A stretch of DNA of 40,889 nt from a virus. Below, piece after piece: positions 31,208-38,141 of the stretch (its first letter is position 1; each line of letters begins with the position of its first letter). The notes under the pieces were generated by a model that saw only the letters and a list, made by a program, of their open reading frames with translations, had not been told where the DNA came from and made no database searches. The DNA is taken from positions 1 through 40,889 of IMG/VR virus record IMGVR_UViG_3300010430_000166, one strand, 5' to 3'. The position numbers and the translations under genes were made by a program.

Positions 31208-31459
31208 GTTCCATCTCAAAAAGCAGGACGCCGCCAGTGGTTGCACACCGACGACGTCCCTAACCAGTCCCCTTGCCGAAACAAGGTTGTGGCTATGAAG
31301 TTTCATCGGCGTTACAAGCTGCGCCGTTCTCTTTCTCTTTCCCCGCTTTCGGGATCGTCAGAATCCGCGTCACCGGACTCTGAATCAAACCCCCTTGAGT
31401 TCGCTCGCCCACCTCCATTTCGAGTTGCGCTTGTGGGTTCATTCACGTAGCGCACGAAA

Positions 31460-31535
31460 AAACCACCACTCCGTCGCCAAACAAAAGTGGTGGTTTGTAC
31501 GAAACCCGGCGTTGACCAGGGGGTTTTGCATGCGC
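31460..31535 (-). ncRNA. Candidate minus-strand small RNA
   Basis: On the minus strand TTGACA (31561-31566) is followed after 17 bp by a poor -10 (TAGGGT, 31538-31543). About 75 nt later an 11-bp perfect hairpin (arms 31460-31470 and 31486-31496) is followed by six U's, an intrinsic terminator. The transcript would be antisense to the leader of the Xis-like/integrase mRNA. Promoter quality is mixed, so this is tentative. Confidence 0.3.
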
Positions 31536-31678
31536 ACACCCTAACAGGAGTGTTGCGCGATGTCAAATAAAAAGCCTCCGCGCCGGAAAAAGTTTGTTTG
31601 CATTACCAAACGGCGTGCGGGGCCTCACCTGGACAGTTAGACCCGCCCGCCACTTTCTACCGGACACGGAGGGGCGTG

Positions 31679-31963
31679 GTGAATGATACACAGGCAAGCC
31701 CACATGGGCAAAGTGCCAACTGCGGGGTCGTGTTCCCCGACATCTTTTTCGAACATCTCGACAGCGAAGAGATTCCTTGGATCATGGATCAAGTCGGGCA
31801 TCCGTGTTTGAATCTCAATGGATTTGCAAAGGTTTTTGGTTACAGCGAAGACTACATGAAAAAGCTGCCGGTTTCTCAGAGGCCGCAGCCGTTTCCCCGT
31901 GAAGGGTTTTACCGATACGGGGAGTTTTTGGAGGCGTGGCATCGTGCGAAAGTTGACATCTAA
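31679..31963 (+). CDS. Xis-like / MerR-type wHTH protein
   Basis: 94 residues. The C-terminal half, CLNLNGFAKVFGYSEDYMKK followed by PFPREGFYRYGEFLEAWHRA, has the helix-turn-helix plus basic wing pattern of excisionase and adaptor proteins. GTG 31679 follows GGAGGGG at proper spacing; longer in-frame starts lack one. It overlaps the integrase start by 20 bases, so it is probably a recombination directionality or integrase-control factor. Function inferred from fold and location. Confidence 0.55.
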   Translation: MNDTQASPHGQSANCGVVFPDIFFEHLDSEEIPWIMDQVGHPCLNLNGFAKVFGYSEDYMKKLPVSQRPQPFPREGFYRYGEFLEAWHRAKVDI

Positions 31964-33053
31964 GAAGCGACCGAACGGGGACGGCAGCATCTTTAAGGTC
32001 GGTAACAAGTGGCGGGCCGTCATTTCACTCGGTGTCATCAATGGACGTCGCGTGAGGCGTTCGAAAACAGCGCGAACGCGCGAAGAAGCGCGGAAGTTTC
32101 TGAGGGAATTGCAAGCCAAGGTCGATGCCAGCCAAATCGACGCGAAGGACATGACCATAGCTGAGTGGTTTCAGTTGTGGTTGTCATCGGTGGTGGACCC
32201 GAACCATTCAGAATCGACGCGCTACAGCTATCGTCGCCATGTTGAGAGATTTCTGATTCCCGCAATCGGTCATTACAAGCTGTCGGCATTAGCTGCAGTC
32301 CACATTCGGGAGATGCTGAATTCCATCACCGCGCCGAGTCATCGCGCGATTTCGTATTCGGTCCTCTTGACCGGATTGACGCAAGCGGTCCAAGACGGAC
32401 TTCTCTCTGCAAACCCTTGCGACAGCGTTAAGAAGCCACCTTCGGGAAGGAAGGATATTCGACCATTCACACCCGAGGAGACGCAGAAAATACTTGAGGA
32501 GACCGAAGGCAACCGACTTCATGCGTTCTATCGATTGGCTTTGTCATTCGGTGTACGACAGGCGGAGCTATGCGGACTGGAATGGAGCGCGGTTGATTTC
32601 GAAGAGGGAACTTTCACCATCGATAAACAGGCCGTTCTAGTTCAATCGGATATCCACTTTCGAAAACCAAAGACGAAGGCTGGCGTTCGAACGATCCGGT
32701 TGACCCCTAAGACTGAAAAGGCATTGCAGGAACGCCGGGCCATTGCACTGAAGGAAGGACACGCCAGTTCGAAATTGGTCTTCACCAACACGAAGGGTGG
32801 AGTCGTCAGTCGCAAATCATTCTGGACGCACAACTGGAAGCCCCTGCTGGCTCGCCTGGGAATCGAGCACCGCGGATTCCATCACACACGGCACACAGCG
32901 GCCACCGCCATGCTCACAGATGGCGTCCCGGTCTTGGTGGTTTCAGGGATTCTTGGTCATGCCACACCCTCGATAACGCTCGACATCTACGCTCACTATT
33001 TGCCGGACCAGCAAGATGCCGCAACCGCATCGGTCACCCGGCTTTTGGGGTGA
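31944..33053 (+). CDS. int: Phage integrase (tyrosine recombinase with arm-binding domain)
   Basis: 369 residues. An N-terminal arm-type DNA-binding domain (NGDGSIFKVGNKWRAVISLG, residues ~10-50) is followed by a core-binding SAM-like domain (TIAEWFQLWLSSVVDPNHSE) and the catalytic domain. Catalytic residues: R205 (FGVRQAELCGLEW), K243/K245 (KPKTKAG), H313 and R316 (HHTRHTAAT), H339 (ILGHATPS) and Y349 (DIYAHYLPD). GTG 31944 follows GGAGG nine bases upstream. Complete active site, Xis-like gene in front and direct repeats behind make it the likely integrase of the phage. Confidence 0.93.
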   Translation: MRKLTSKKRPNGDGSIFKVGNKWRAVISLGVINGRRVRRSKTARTREEARKFLRELQAKVDASQIDAKDMTIAEWFQLWLSSVVDPNHSESTRYSYRRHVERFLIPAIGHYKLSALAAVHIREMLNSITAPSHRAISYSVLLTGLTQAVQDGLLSANPCDSVKKPPSGRKDIRPFTPEETQKILEETEGNRLHAFYRLALSFGVRQAELCGLEWSAVDFEEGTFTIDKQAVLVQSDIHFRKPKTKAGVRTIRLTPKTEKALQERRAIALKEGHASSKLVFTNTKGGVVSRKSFWTHNWKPLLARLGIEHRGFHHTRHTAATAMLTDGVPVLVVSGILGHATPSITLDIYAHYLPDQQDAATASVTRLLG

Positions 33054-33061
33054 TATTGATT

Positions 33062-33282
33062 CTCGTGGCTGTCCGGTGGCTGCCTGCGAGTTGCGAGTTG
33101 AATCGCAAGTTGTTTTTTCAAATGAGGTTACAACTCGCAGTGGACATTCTTTAGGCTAATGACCCAGATGCTCTTTAGTAGTGTTTAACCCTGTATTTTG
33201 TAGGGGTTAAGAGAGCTTCTGCGGTCATTGTAACGACCCAAAATTGTTCACTTATATTTAGCTCGTGGCTGTCCGGTGGCTG
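33062..33282 (+). repeat. 21-bp direct repeat, copies exactly 200 bp apart
   Basis: The 21-base sequence starting CTCGTGGCTGTCCGG and ending GGTGGCTG occurs perfectly at 33062-33082 and 33262-33282, just after the integrase stop. Flanking bases differ, so the match is exactly 21 bases. Candidates are integrase arm sites, a duplicated att core, or remnants of an excised insertion. Confidence 0.7.
33084..33140. repeat. Cluster of TGCGAGTTG repeats, direct and inverted
   Basis: CTGCGAGTTG (33084-33093), an overlapping TGCGAGTTG (33092-33100) and the inverted CAACTCGCAG (33131-33140) surround an A+T-rich centre. A further TTAACCCT/AGGGGTTAA dyad lies at 33185-33110+ (33185-33192 with 33202-33210). 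The region 33054-33505 has no gene apart from these elements and the later 16-bp repeats, and reads like a recombinase/Xis binding region. Confidence 0.5.
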
Positions 33283-33373
33283 TTTCAGGATGGGCCTTAG
33301 ACGTGGGCTGTTAAATGGTTCCAGTCGCGTCGATTTCTCAATTCTCCACGAATGCCGTCAAGGGAGGAATCCT

Positions 33374-33431
33374 GGATAAATCGTGACATTTTTTGCCCGA
33401 AACCCAGGTTATTTCGGACAAATCGTGACAT
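33374..33431 (+). repeat. 16-bp repeats with 42-bp spacing upstream of the HTH gene
   Basis: GGATAAATCGTGACAT (33374-33389) and GGACAAATCGTGACAT (33416-33431) differ at one base. Start-to-start distance is 42 bp, four helical turns, so bound proteins would lie on the same face. They sit 75-130 bases upstream of the HTH gene at 33506 and are good candidates for its operator or another regulator's. Confidence 0.6.
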
Positions 33432-33505
33432 CTCAGAATCACCAAAAAATCGTCGGTAAAATATGCCTGCACAAGACGGGACAAGCAAAAAGGTTACCCG
33501 AAAAA

Positions 33506-33724
33506 ATGAAACAGAACACCACAGAAAAAGAGTTTGCTCCTGCTGGAGTGATGACGATCAACGAGGCCTGTGAACGTCTTCGAATGGGGCGAACAAGTCT
33601 CTGGAAAAGGCTCAAGTCTGGCCAGATCGATTCTCGCAGGGATGGGGATAACCAACGCGCTCGAGTGAAGATCTGCCGTCAATCGGTGGAAGATTATCTC
33701 GCAAATCTTCCCGACGCTTATTGA
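33506..33724 (+). CDS. Excisionase-family helix-turn-helix protein
   Basis: 72 residues. MTINEACERLRMGRTSLWKR (16-35) is a MerR/excisionase-type helix-turn-helix, followed by a basic wing (SRRDGDNQRARVKICRQSV) and the typical ending VEDYLANLP. ATG 33506 gives the whole domain; the frame continues upstream without a better start. It lies just after two operator-like repeats and before a tRNA gene. It could be an Xis or the early-region repressor. Confidence 0.7.
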   Translation: MKQNTTEKEFAPAGVMTINEACERLRMGRTSLWKRLKSGQIDSRRDGDNQRARVKICRQSVEDYLANLPDAY

Positions 33725-33735
33725 ACAATCAACAC

Positions 33736-33810
33736 CGGGGAGTGGGGAAGTCTGGTCATCCCGCGTGGCTCATGACCACGAGATCGCAAGTTCAAATCCT
33801 GCCTCCCCTA
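33736..33810 (+). tRNA. tRNA with CAU anticodon (Met or Ile2-type), imperfect
   Basis: Cloverleaf: acceptor CGGGGAG/CTCCCCT with the first pair mismatched (C1-U72), U8, D-stem GGGA/UCCC with loop AGTCTGGTCA, anticodon stem CGTGG/CCACG with loop CTCATGA (anticodon CAU), five-base variable loop AGATC, T-stem GCAAG/CCTGC with one A-C mismatch and loop TTCAAAT. The discriminator is A and no CCA is encoded. The C1-U72 mismatch recalls initiator tRNA, but the three G-C pairs of initiators are absent from the anticodon stem. Confidence 0.8.
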
Positions 33811-33831
33811 TTTTTCAAACCGGAGCGAACC

Positions 33832-34047
33832 ATGAGCGATTTCATCTCAATCAACGATGCACTGCCGCCGCTGCACGGAAGACTGCCGGTGACCGGGATC
33901 GAAGTTTCGCGGCTTTGCGATGTAAGACTGTCTAACGGTCGTGTTACGCAAGCAAAATACTACCGTGACGGCCAATGGGGTGAGAGAGGGTTCGTTCTGC
34001 ATGGCGTTGTTGCTTGGCGGTTTGCCGAACCGGCAAGCGTGAGTTGA
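33832..34047 (+). CDS. DUF551-like small protein
   Basis: 71 residues: MSDFISINDALPPLHGRLPV at the start and VLHGVVAWRFAEPAS at the end follow the DUF551 pattern of short phage proteins (early W/I-x-I-x-x-x-LP and a late V-x-x-W-x-x-x-P). ATG 33832 with CGGAGCG upstream is chosen; the open frame runs back into the tRNA, which cannot be coding. Function of the family is unknown. Confidence 0.65.
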   Translation: MSDFISINDALPPLHGRLPVTGIEVSRLCDVRLSNGRVTQAKYYRDGQWGERGFVLHGVVAWRFAEPASVS

Positions 34048-34189
34048 TTTTTCACTGCTGAAACAAAAACCAATGAGGCCAACTGCGTGAGAGTTACGTT
34101 CATACGGAACCGAAGTCTCATGAGGAGATTAGTTGAAACGTGTCATGGCTAGGAAAGGCGTGGCGAGTCCGGCCCTTTCAGGTCAAGGA

Positions 34190-35143
34190 AAGGCAAGGTT
34201 TTTAATTACAGGAACAAGAAATGCGAAAAATCAAAGTGGCGGAATTGACAGAGGATTTCTCTCTGTACCCACGGCAAAGTGTGGATTCTCAACACGTCGC
34301 GGAATTATGTGCTGCGATTGAATCGGGGGCGGAGTTGCCAGCTATCACAATCGACAAAAAGTCGAAGCGAATCATTGATGGGTTTCATAGGTCACGGGCG
34401 GCGGTTCGACTCGATCCTGACAACGCAGAGGTGATGTGCATTGAAAAAACATACCGCACGGTTGCGGCAATGTTTGAAGACGCAATGCGACTGAATGCTG
34501 GCCACGGTCGCAGGCTGACGGCGGTTGATAAGACTCACTGTGCGGTCAAAGCCGCTGAGTTGGGGGTAGACCCTGAAATTGTTGCTGGCGTTCTTCATGT
34601 CGATGCAAGCAAGCTCGGCAAGCTAACGGTGGCGAGGACCGCAAAGTACGGAAAGCAGGTTGTCAGCTTGAAGCGTCCGTTGATGCATCTCTCAGGGACA
34701 AAACTGACTAAATCTCAGTTCCAGGCGAATAGCGGAGCGGCGGGAAACGATCAAAGGTTTCTGGTGAATCAGCTTCTTTCGTTTGTGCAGTCGAACTCGA
34801 TTGATACGAGCGATGAAAAGCTGATGGCTTCTCTGGATAAGTTGCGAGATGCACTCAATGGGATGTTGGTTGGGGCGTGAAATGACAGGCCATCGCGTCG
34901 AGCCTTTGCAATGCATGACGTTGCTCTGTGGGGAGAGGTGAGGCGCTGCACTCCAAGGCAAGGCAAGGTTTATTGAAACAGCAGAATTAACTGGGCGGGA
35001 CGGGCCTAGCAGCGGCAAGGCTGGGCGTCGCAAGTCTAGGATTTCCAAGGCATGGTTTATTGAAACAGTGAAATTAACTCCGTGCCAATCACAGGACTGG
35101 CACGGCGGGTCGGGGCGATGACGGGAGTGTCAAGGCAAGGTTT
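34190..35143 (+). repeat. AAGGCAAGGTTT leader repeat family
   Basis: AAGGCAAGGTTT occurs at 34190-34201, 34960-34971 and 35132-35143, and as AAGGCATGGTTT at 35047-35058. The copies at 34960 and 35047 continue with near-identical ATTGAAACAG-NNN-AATTAACT, so two ~33-bp units lie 87 bp apart. The span 34881-35167 holds no gene; besides the repeats it has the hairpin CCGTGCCA/TGGCACGG (35080-35087/35098-35105). Copies lie just upstream of the genes at 34221 and 35168. A weaker relative (GTCAAGGCTTT) lies near 35811. Confidence 0.6.
34221..34880 (+). CDS. ParB/Srx-domain protein
   Basis: 219 residues. The N-terminal ParB-like domain shows IKVAELTEDFSLYPR, then AIESGAELPAITIDK and the signature RIIDGFHRSRAA (about 49-60). 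A middle helical region follows (VDKTHCAVKAAELGV, then PEIVAGVLHVDASKLGKLTV), like the HTH that often follows in ParB. AGGAA sits ahead of the ATG. Such phage proteins act in DNA binding, nuclease or transcription control. A repeat of the leader family (34190-34201) precedes it. Confidence 0.75.
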   Translation: MRKIKVAELTEDFSLYPRQSVDSQHVAELCAAIESGAELPAITIDKKSKRIIDGFHRSRAAVRLDPDNAEVMCIEKTYRTVAAMFEDAMRLNAGHGRRLTAVDKTHCAVKAAELGVDPEIVAGVLHVDASKLGKLTVARTAKYGKQVVSLKRPLMHLSGTKLTKSQFQANSGAAGNDQRFLVNQLLSFVQSNSIDTSDEKLMASLDKLRDALNGMLVGA

Positions 35144-35167
35144 TCTCTTACTTAAAGGACGCGAAGA

Positions 35168-35743
35168 ATGGCGATTGTGAATCACGTATTCCGGATCACT
35201 GGGGTCAGTCCCCTGTTGCAGAACAACCCAGCGGAGACGCTAGTTGACAACGACGAAGGTCAGATCAAAGCGAAGAAGAAAAAGTACAACGATGCAGATG
35301 AGGCCAAAATGCGGACCTACAAAGAAGGCCGCAATTACGTGCATCCATCAGCCGGATTTCGAGCGGGAATTTTACGGGCTGGAGTGGGAAGAAAAATCGG
35401 GAAAACCGCAGCGAAAAGCGTGCTAGCTGGTGCGGTTTTCCCGATTGAGGAGTTTGTGGTTCTCATCGATCCGAAGACGGGCAAGCCTTTGAAATCCTAT
35501 GAGATTGACAAACGTCCGGTCGTCATTGGCACAAGCAGAATCCTGCGTTGCCGTCCCAAGTTTACGCCGTGGGCGTGCGACTTGGCAATGGAGATTGATG
35601 AAGACTTTGTCAGTGAGGAAACGGTTGCGGAAATGCTGAATATTTCAGGACGCATTTGCGGTCTTGGAGATTTCCGACCGGATACGAGCGGTGGAAAAAA
35701 CGGCTGTGGAACGTTTGGGAGGTACACGGCGAAAGTTAAGTAA
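35168..35743 (+). CDS. Conserved-looking early protein, function unknown
   Basis: 191 residues: MAIVNHVFRITGVSPLLQNN at the start, a Lys-rich stretch (IKAKKKKYNDADEAKM), NYVHPSAGFRAGILRAGVG, then a paired-strand region (FVVLIDPKTGKPLKSYEIDK) and a glycine-rich ending GRICGLGDFRPDTSGGKNG. The overall beta-alpha-beta pattern with a Gly-rich end is faintly reminiscent of RAMP/Cas7-like folds, but no motif proves it. It lies between ParB-domain and CsrA genes in the early region, after three leader repeats. Confidence 0.6.
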   Translation: MAIVNHVFRITGVSPLLQNNPAETLVDNDEGQIKAKKKKYNDADEAKMRTYKEGRNYVHPSAGFRAGILRAGVGRKIGKTAAKSVLAGAVFPIEEFVVLIDPKTGKPLKSYEIDKRPVVIGTSRILRCRPKFTPWACDLAMEIDEDFVSEETVAEMLNISGRICGLGDFRPDTSGGKNGCGTFGRYTAKVK

Positions 35744-35950
35744 GAAACATTTCTGGGACGGCAATGGCGAGACGTAGAGCGCCTCGTTTAGGAGCGTCTA
35801 GGTAGGTCAAGTCAAGGCTTTAACGCGGTTGGCATGGTGCCGAATCACCCAAGGGCCTCATAAGCCTTTCGGAGATTCGCCGGATCGTTACCGGCAACCG
35901 CACTGTCACCGGGGGTTTGTCTCTGGGTTGATGCGGGCTGCATGGACGCG

Positions 35951-36001
35951 GGCGGTCGTCGTATGACGGAACATCGAGCGCACGACGGCCGCCACTCTTT
36001 T
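35951..36001 (+). terminator. Hairpin with T run upstream of csrA
   Basis: GGCGGTCGTCGT (35951-35962) pairs with ACGACGGCCGCC (35982-35993) through 12 pairs, one a G-U, around a 19-nt loop, followed by ACTCTTTT. It would end transcription from the 35168 gene or act as a structured csrA leader. The rest of 35744-36030 shows no gene. Confidence 0.6.
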
Positions 36002-36030
36002 AACAGGAATCTTATTTCAAGGAGGAAACC

Positions 36031-36216
36031 ATGTTGGTTTTGACGAGAGGTTGCGACGAAACGGTTGTGATTGGTGAAGACGAAATTCGAGTGACGGTCG
36101 TGGAAGTTCGCGGTGACAAGGTGAAGCTTGGCTTCTCTGCTGCCAAGACGATCCCGATTCATCGAGAGGAAGTCTACGACGCGATTCAGCGTCAGGAATC
36201 ATTGCCGTGCGGATAA
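36031..36216 (+). CDS. csrA: Carbon storage regulator CsrA
   Basis: 61 residues with the full CsrA signature: MLVLTRGCDETVVIGEDEIR, VTVVEVRGDKVKLGF, then KTIPIHREEVYDAI. L4 and R6 and the later arginine R45 (equivalent of R44) form the RNA-binding surface. The dimer binds GGA motifs in mRNA leaders and blocks or activates translation. Here the ribosome binding site itself, AAGGAGGAAACC, holds two GGA triplets, which would allow autorepression. A phage copy could redirect host or phage mRNA use. A shorter relative may be encoded at 2409. Confidence 0.92.
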   Translation: MLVLTRGCDETVVIGEDEIRVTVVEVRGDKVKLGFSAAKTIPIHREEVYDAIQRQESLPCG

Positions 36217-36218
36217 AC

Positions 36219-36239
36219 GGAACCGCATGACGCGGTTTC
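36219..36239 (+). terminator. Small hairpin after csrA
   Basis: GGAACCGC (36219-36226) / GCGGTTTC (36232-36239) forms eight pairs (one G-U) with an ATGAC loop. There is no strong T tract, so it may be an mRNA 3' hairpin or weak terminator. The following 80 bases to the micropeptide contain no other feature seen. Confidence 0.4.
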
Positions 36240-36319
36240 ACAGCAGGGATGGTGGCTCACGGTCGGGTCCGGTCAGGGATGACCTTTTCAATTTCTGGAA
36301 CAAAACAAAAGGCATCCCC

Positions 36320-36391
36320 ATGATCATCGAACTTTTAATCATCGCGATCGCGTCTGTCGTGATCGATCTCTACAGAGGGAGGATTGTATGA
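36320..36391 (+). CDS. 23-residue membrane micropeptide coupled to ERF gene
   Basis: ATG 36320 opens a 23-residue peptide, MIIELLIIAIASVVIDLYRG followed by RIV: one hydrophobic helix and a basic end. AAAAGG lies seven bases upstream. Its stop overlaps the ERF start (ATGA), and its last codons hold GGGAGGA, the ERF ribosome binding site. This repeats the arrangement of the 22-residue micropeptide at 3380-3448. It may be a true membrane micropeptide or a coupling leader. Confidence 0.45.
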   Translation: MIIELLIIAIASVVIDLYRGRIV

Positions 36392-37176
36392 CGGTTACCA
36401 CAGAACAACCGACCGCCGAAGTTGAAACCGAACAACAATCACCCGCATCGTTGTTGCGTTCACTATTCAAGGCTCAAAAAGCAATCGAACCGATTGTGAA
36501 GGATGCGGAGAACAGTCACTCACGATATCGCTACGTCAGTGCTGAGTTGATCATCACCGAATCCCGTGCAGCACTGCTGGGAGCCGGCCTAGTGGCCCGC
36601 CGCGCGTCCTGGAGTATCGAGAAGGATACTTTCGACGGCTACGCAATGGTGATGATGCGTTTCATTCTCACAGATGTCGAAACCGGAGAGCAAATCGAAA
36701 ACAACGTCTGCTTCCCGGCGCGTGAACGGAACGGCATGCCCTTAGACAAAGCGGTCGCCGCTGCACTCACTGGAGGCTTCGCCTACTGGCTGCGTGACCT
36801 GCTGTTGATCCCACGCGTGGATGAGGAGATGGACCGGCGCAACGATGCGGATTTCAACCCGCAACAAGAACAGCAGGGACGACATCACGAACAGCAAACG
36901 CAACAGCAGCCACAAAATCATCAGCAGAAAACTGAGGAACCGCCAAGTTCGAAATTGGTTTGGTGGAATTGGTGCAAAGAGCGGAACTTCTCCGTTGATG
37001 ACGGCAAAGGTTGGTGGCAGATCATCGAGCAATTCAACGTTCCCGTTGAAGAGGCTCAAAAGATTGCCGTTCAAACCATGAACGATGACGGCACTTACAG
37101 CTTCCCGAAGTGGTGTGATTTGGTCGAGTCGCGCTACTCGCAAAAGCAGACTGAGACTGAAGGAGCGGCGCAGTGA
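36388..37176 (+). CDS. erf: ERF-family single-strand annealing protein
   Basis: 262 residues. Residues ~20-150 match the ERF family: LLRSLFKAQKAIEPIVKDAE, SRYRYVSAELIITESRAALL, then FILTDVETGEQIENN and DKAVAAALTGGFAYWLRDLL with an acidic VDEEMDRR. A long Gln/His-rich low-complexity linker (about 156-185) follows, then a C-terminal domain (WWNWCKERNFSVDDGKGWWQ). ERF anneals complementary single strands in phage recombination and circularisation. SSB, helicase and RusA in this window complete the module. It overlaps the next gene by GTGA. Confidence 0.85.
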   Translation: MTVTTEQPTAEVETEQQSPASLLRSLFKAQKAIEPIVKDAENSHSRYRYVSAELIITESRAALLGAGLVARRASWSIEKDTFDGYAMVMMRFILTDVETGEQIENNVCFPARERNGMPLDKAVAAALTGGFAYWLRDLLLIPRVDEEMDRRNDADFNPQQEQQGRHHEQQTQQQPQNHQQKTEEPPSSKLVWWNWCKERNFSVDDGKGWWQIIEQFNVPVEEAQKIAVQTMNDDGTYSFPKWCDLVESRYSQKQTETEGAAQ

Positions 37177-38129
37177 AAGCCACTATTGAAGAACGAAATC
37201 CCAAAGACCTGAAGAACCACCATGACAACATCGGCTTGTACGGTGACAAACCGGACCAGGAGTTTATCGAGAAGGTCGCCAAGCACGGAATTACGACCCC
37301 TTTGACGATCCTGCCCGACAACACTGTTGTCTGCGGTCACCGTCGTCGTCAGGCCGCGATGATCAACAAAATGAAGACGGTCCCGGTATTCGTCCGCCAT
37401 GATCTCTCCGATCCGTTGGACATCCAAGAGCTTCTTGTGCTGGACAACGCGCAGCGGGTGAAGACAACCGAGCAGAAAGCTCGGGAGTATAAGTTGCTCA
37501 AAGAGATCGAAGCGGAACGGGCCAAAGGGCGTCAGTCTCATGGAGAAACCGCCCCCGGCAAACGCTTAGGGGAAAATTCCCCTAAGCGTTCAAAGGGCAA
37601 AAAAACAGGGAAAAAAGGTAAATCCTCAGATGCAGCCGCTGAAAAAGTCGGCATGTCGAGCAAGACGGCCGAAAAGGCAGCAAAGGTCGTGGACGCGATC
37701 GACGAAGCCGAAGCGGCGGGTGACACCGAGAAGGCTGACCAACTGCGTGGAACATTGAACAAGAACGTTTCAGCCGCACATCGTGAAGCTCAACAGGAAC
37801 CAGGACGGGAAGAGATTCCGGAAGATGACCTGGCGGTTCTGATTCCCAACTGGGCGAAGGGTTTTGACCGGCTGTCTCGTGAATTCACGAAGTTGCTCAA
37901 AGAGGCGGAATATCTGGGCAAGTCTGAAGGGGGCGAGCATCTCGACTCGAATCGGATTCAAGAACTGACAGCAAAAGTTAAAAGCTGCCAAGCCGTCATC
38001 AAGGCATGCAAACCGGCTGCCGTCTGTCCCTACTGCGAAGCCGACATTCGCAAGGTTGCGAAATGCGATCCCTGCCGTGGGGCAGGATATGTCACGAAGG
38101 TCATCGCCGAAGCTGCTCCCCGGAAATAA
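37173..38129 (+). CDS. ParB-domain protein with C-terminal zinc finger
   Basis: 318 residues, GTG start overlapping the ERF stop. The N-terminal ParB nuclease-like domain shows NHHDNIGLYGDKPDQEFIEK, ITTPLTILPDNTVVCGHRRR (box II GHRR) and VPVFVRHDLSD. The middle is Lys/Ala-rich (KRSKGKKTGKKGKSSDAAAE) with a helix-turn-helix-like AEKVGMSSKTAEKAAKVV. The C-terminus has CPYC and CDPCRGAGYVT zinc knuckles. A 30-bp palindrome lies inside its linker codons. Probably DNA-binding; such genes are frequent next to phage recombination genes. Confidence 0.8.
   Translation: MKATIEERNPKDLKNHHDNIGLYGDKPDQEFIEKVAKHGITTPLTILPDNTVVCGHRRRQAAMINKMKTVPVFVRHDLSDPLDIQELLVLDNAQRVKTTEQKAREYKLLKEIEAERAKGRQSHGETAPGKRLGENSPKRSKGKKTGKKGKSSDAAAEKVGMSSKTAEKAAKVVDAIDEAEAAGDTEKADQLRGTLNKNVSAAHREAQQEPGREEIPEDDLAVLIPNWAKGFDRLSREFTKLLKEAEYLGKSEGGEHLDSNRIQELTAKVKSCQAVIKACKPAAVCPYCEADIRKVAKCDPCRGAGYVTKVIAEAAPRK
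37562..37591. repeat. 30-bp palindrome inside the ParB-domain gene
   Basis: AACGCTTAGGGGAA (37562-37575) and TTCCCCTAAGCGTT (37578-37591) are perfect 14-bp inverted arms around AA. It falls in the unstructured linker region of the protein. It could be a ParB-type binding site, an operator, or a hairpin in the mRNA. Confidence 0.75.
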
Positions 38130-38141
38130 AGACCAGAACCA

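Larger units (their letters stand above)
31147..31678. other. Regulatory stretch before the Xis/integrase genes
   Basis: No convincing protein gene over 530 bases. An open frame at 31163-31450 (ending in Ser/Pro-rich low complexity) has no clear ribosome binding site. What is visible is a + strand promoter candidate at 31178-31207, a perfect 11-bp inverted repeat at 31460-31496 that reads as a minus-strand terminator, and a minus-strand TTGACA at 31561-31566. GGAGGGG before GTG 31679 starts the next gene. Confidence 0.4.

Noticed and set aside
31163-31450. 95-codon + strand open frame
   Set aside because: Overlaps the promoter candidate, lacks a clear ribosome binding site and ends in low-complexity Ser/Pro; not supported as a gene.
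33736-33810. tRNA gene as host attachment site and prophage boundary
   Set aside because: Genes on both sides are phage-like, and no second partial copy of the tRNA was seen at the other end, so it is treated as a phage tRNA.
34133-34321. 62-codon open frame before the ParB-domain gene
   Set aside because: Spans the leader repeat and overlaps the ParB-domain gene in another frame; no ribosome binding site.
34881-35167. Repeats considered as a CRISPR array
   Set aside because: Only two long copies with unequal, non-spacer-like intervals and no cas genes; does not fit an array.
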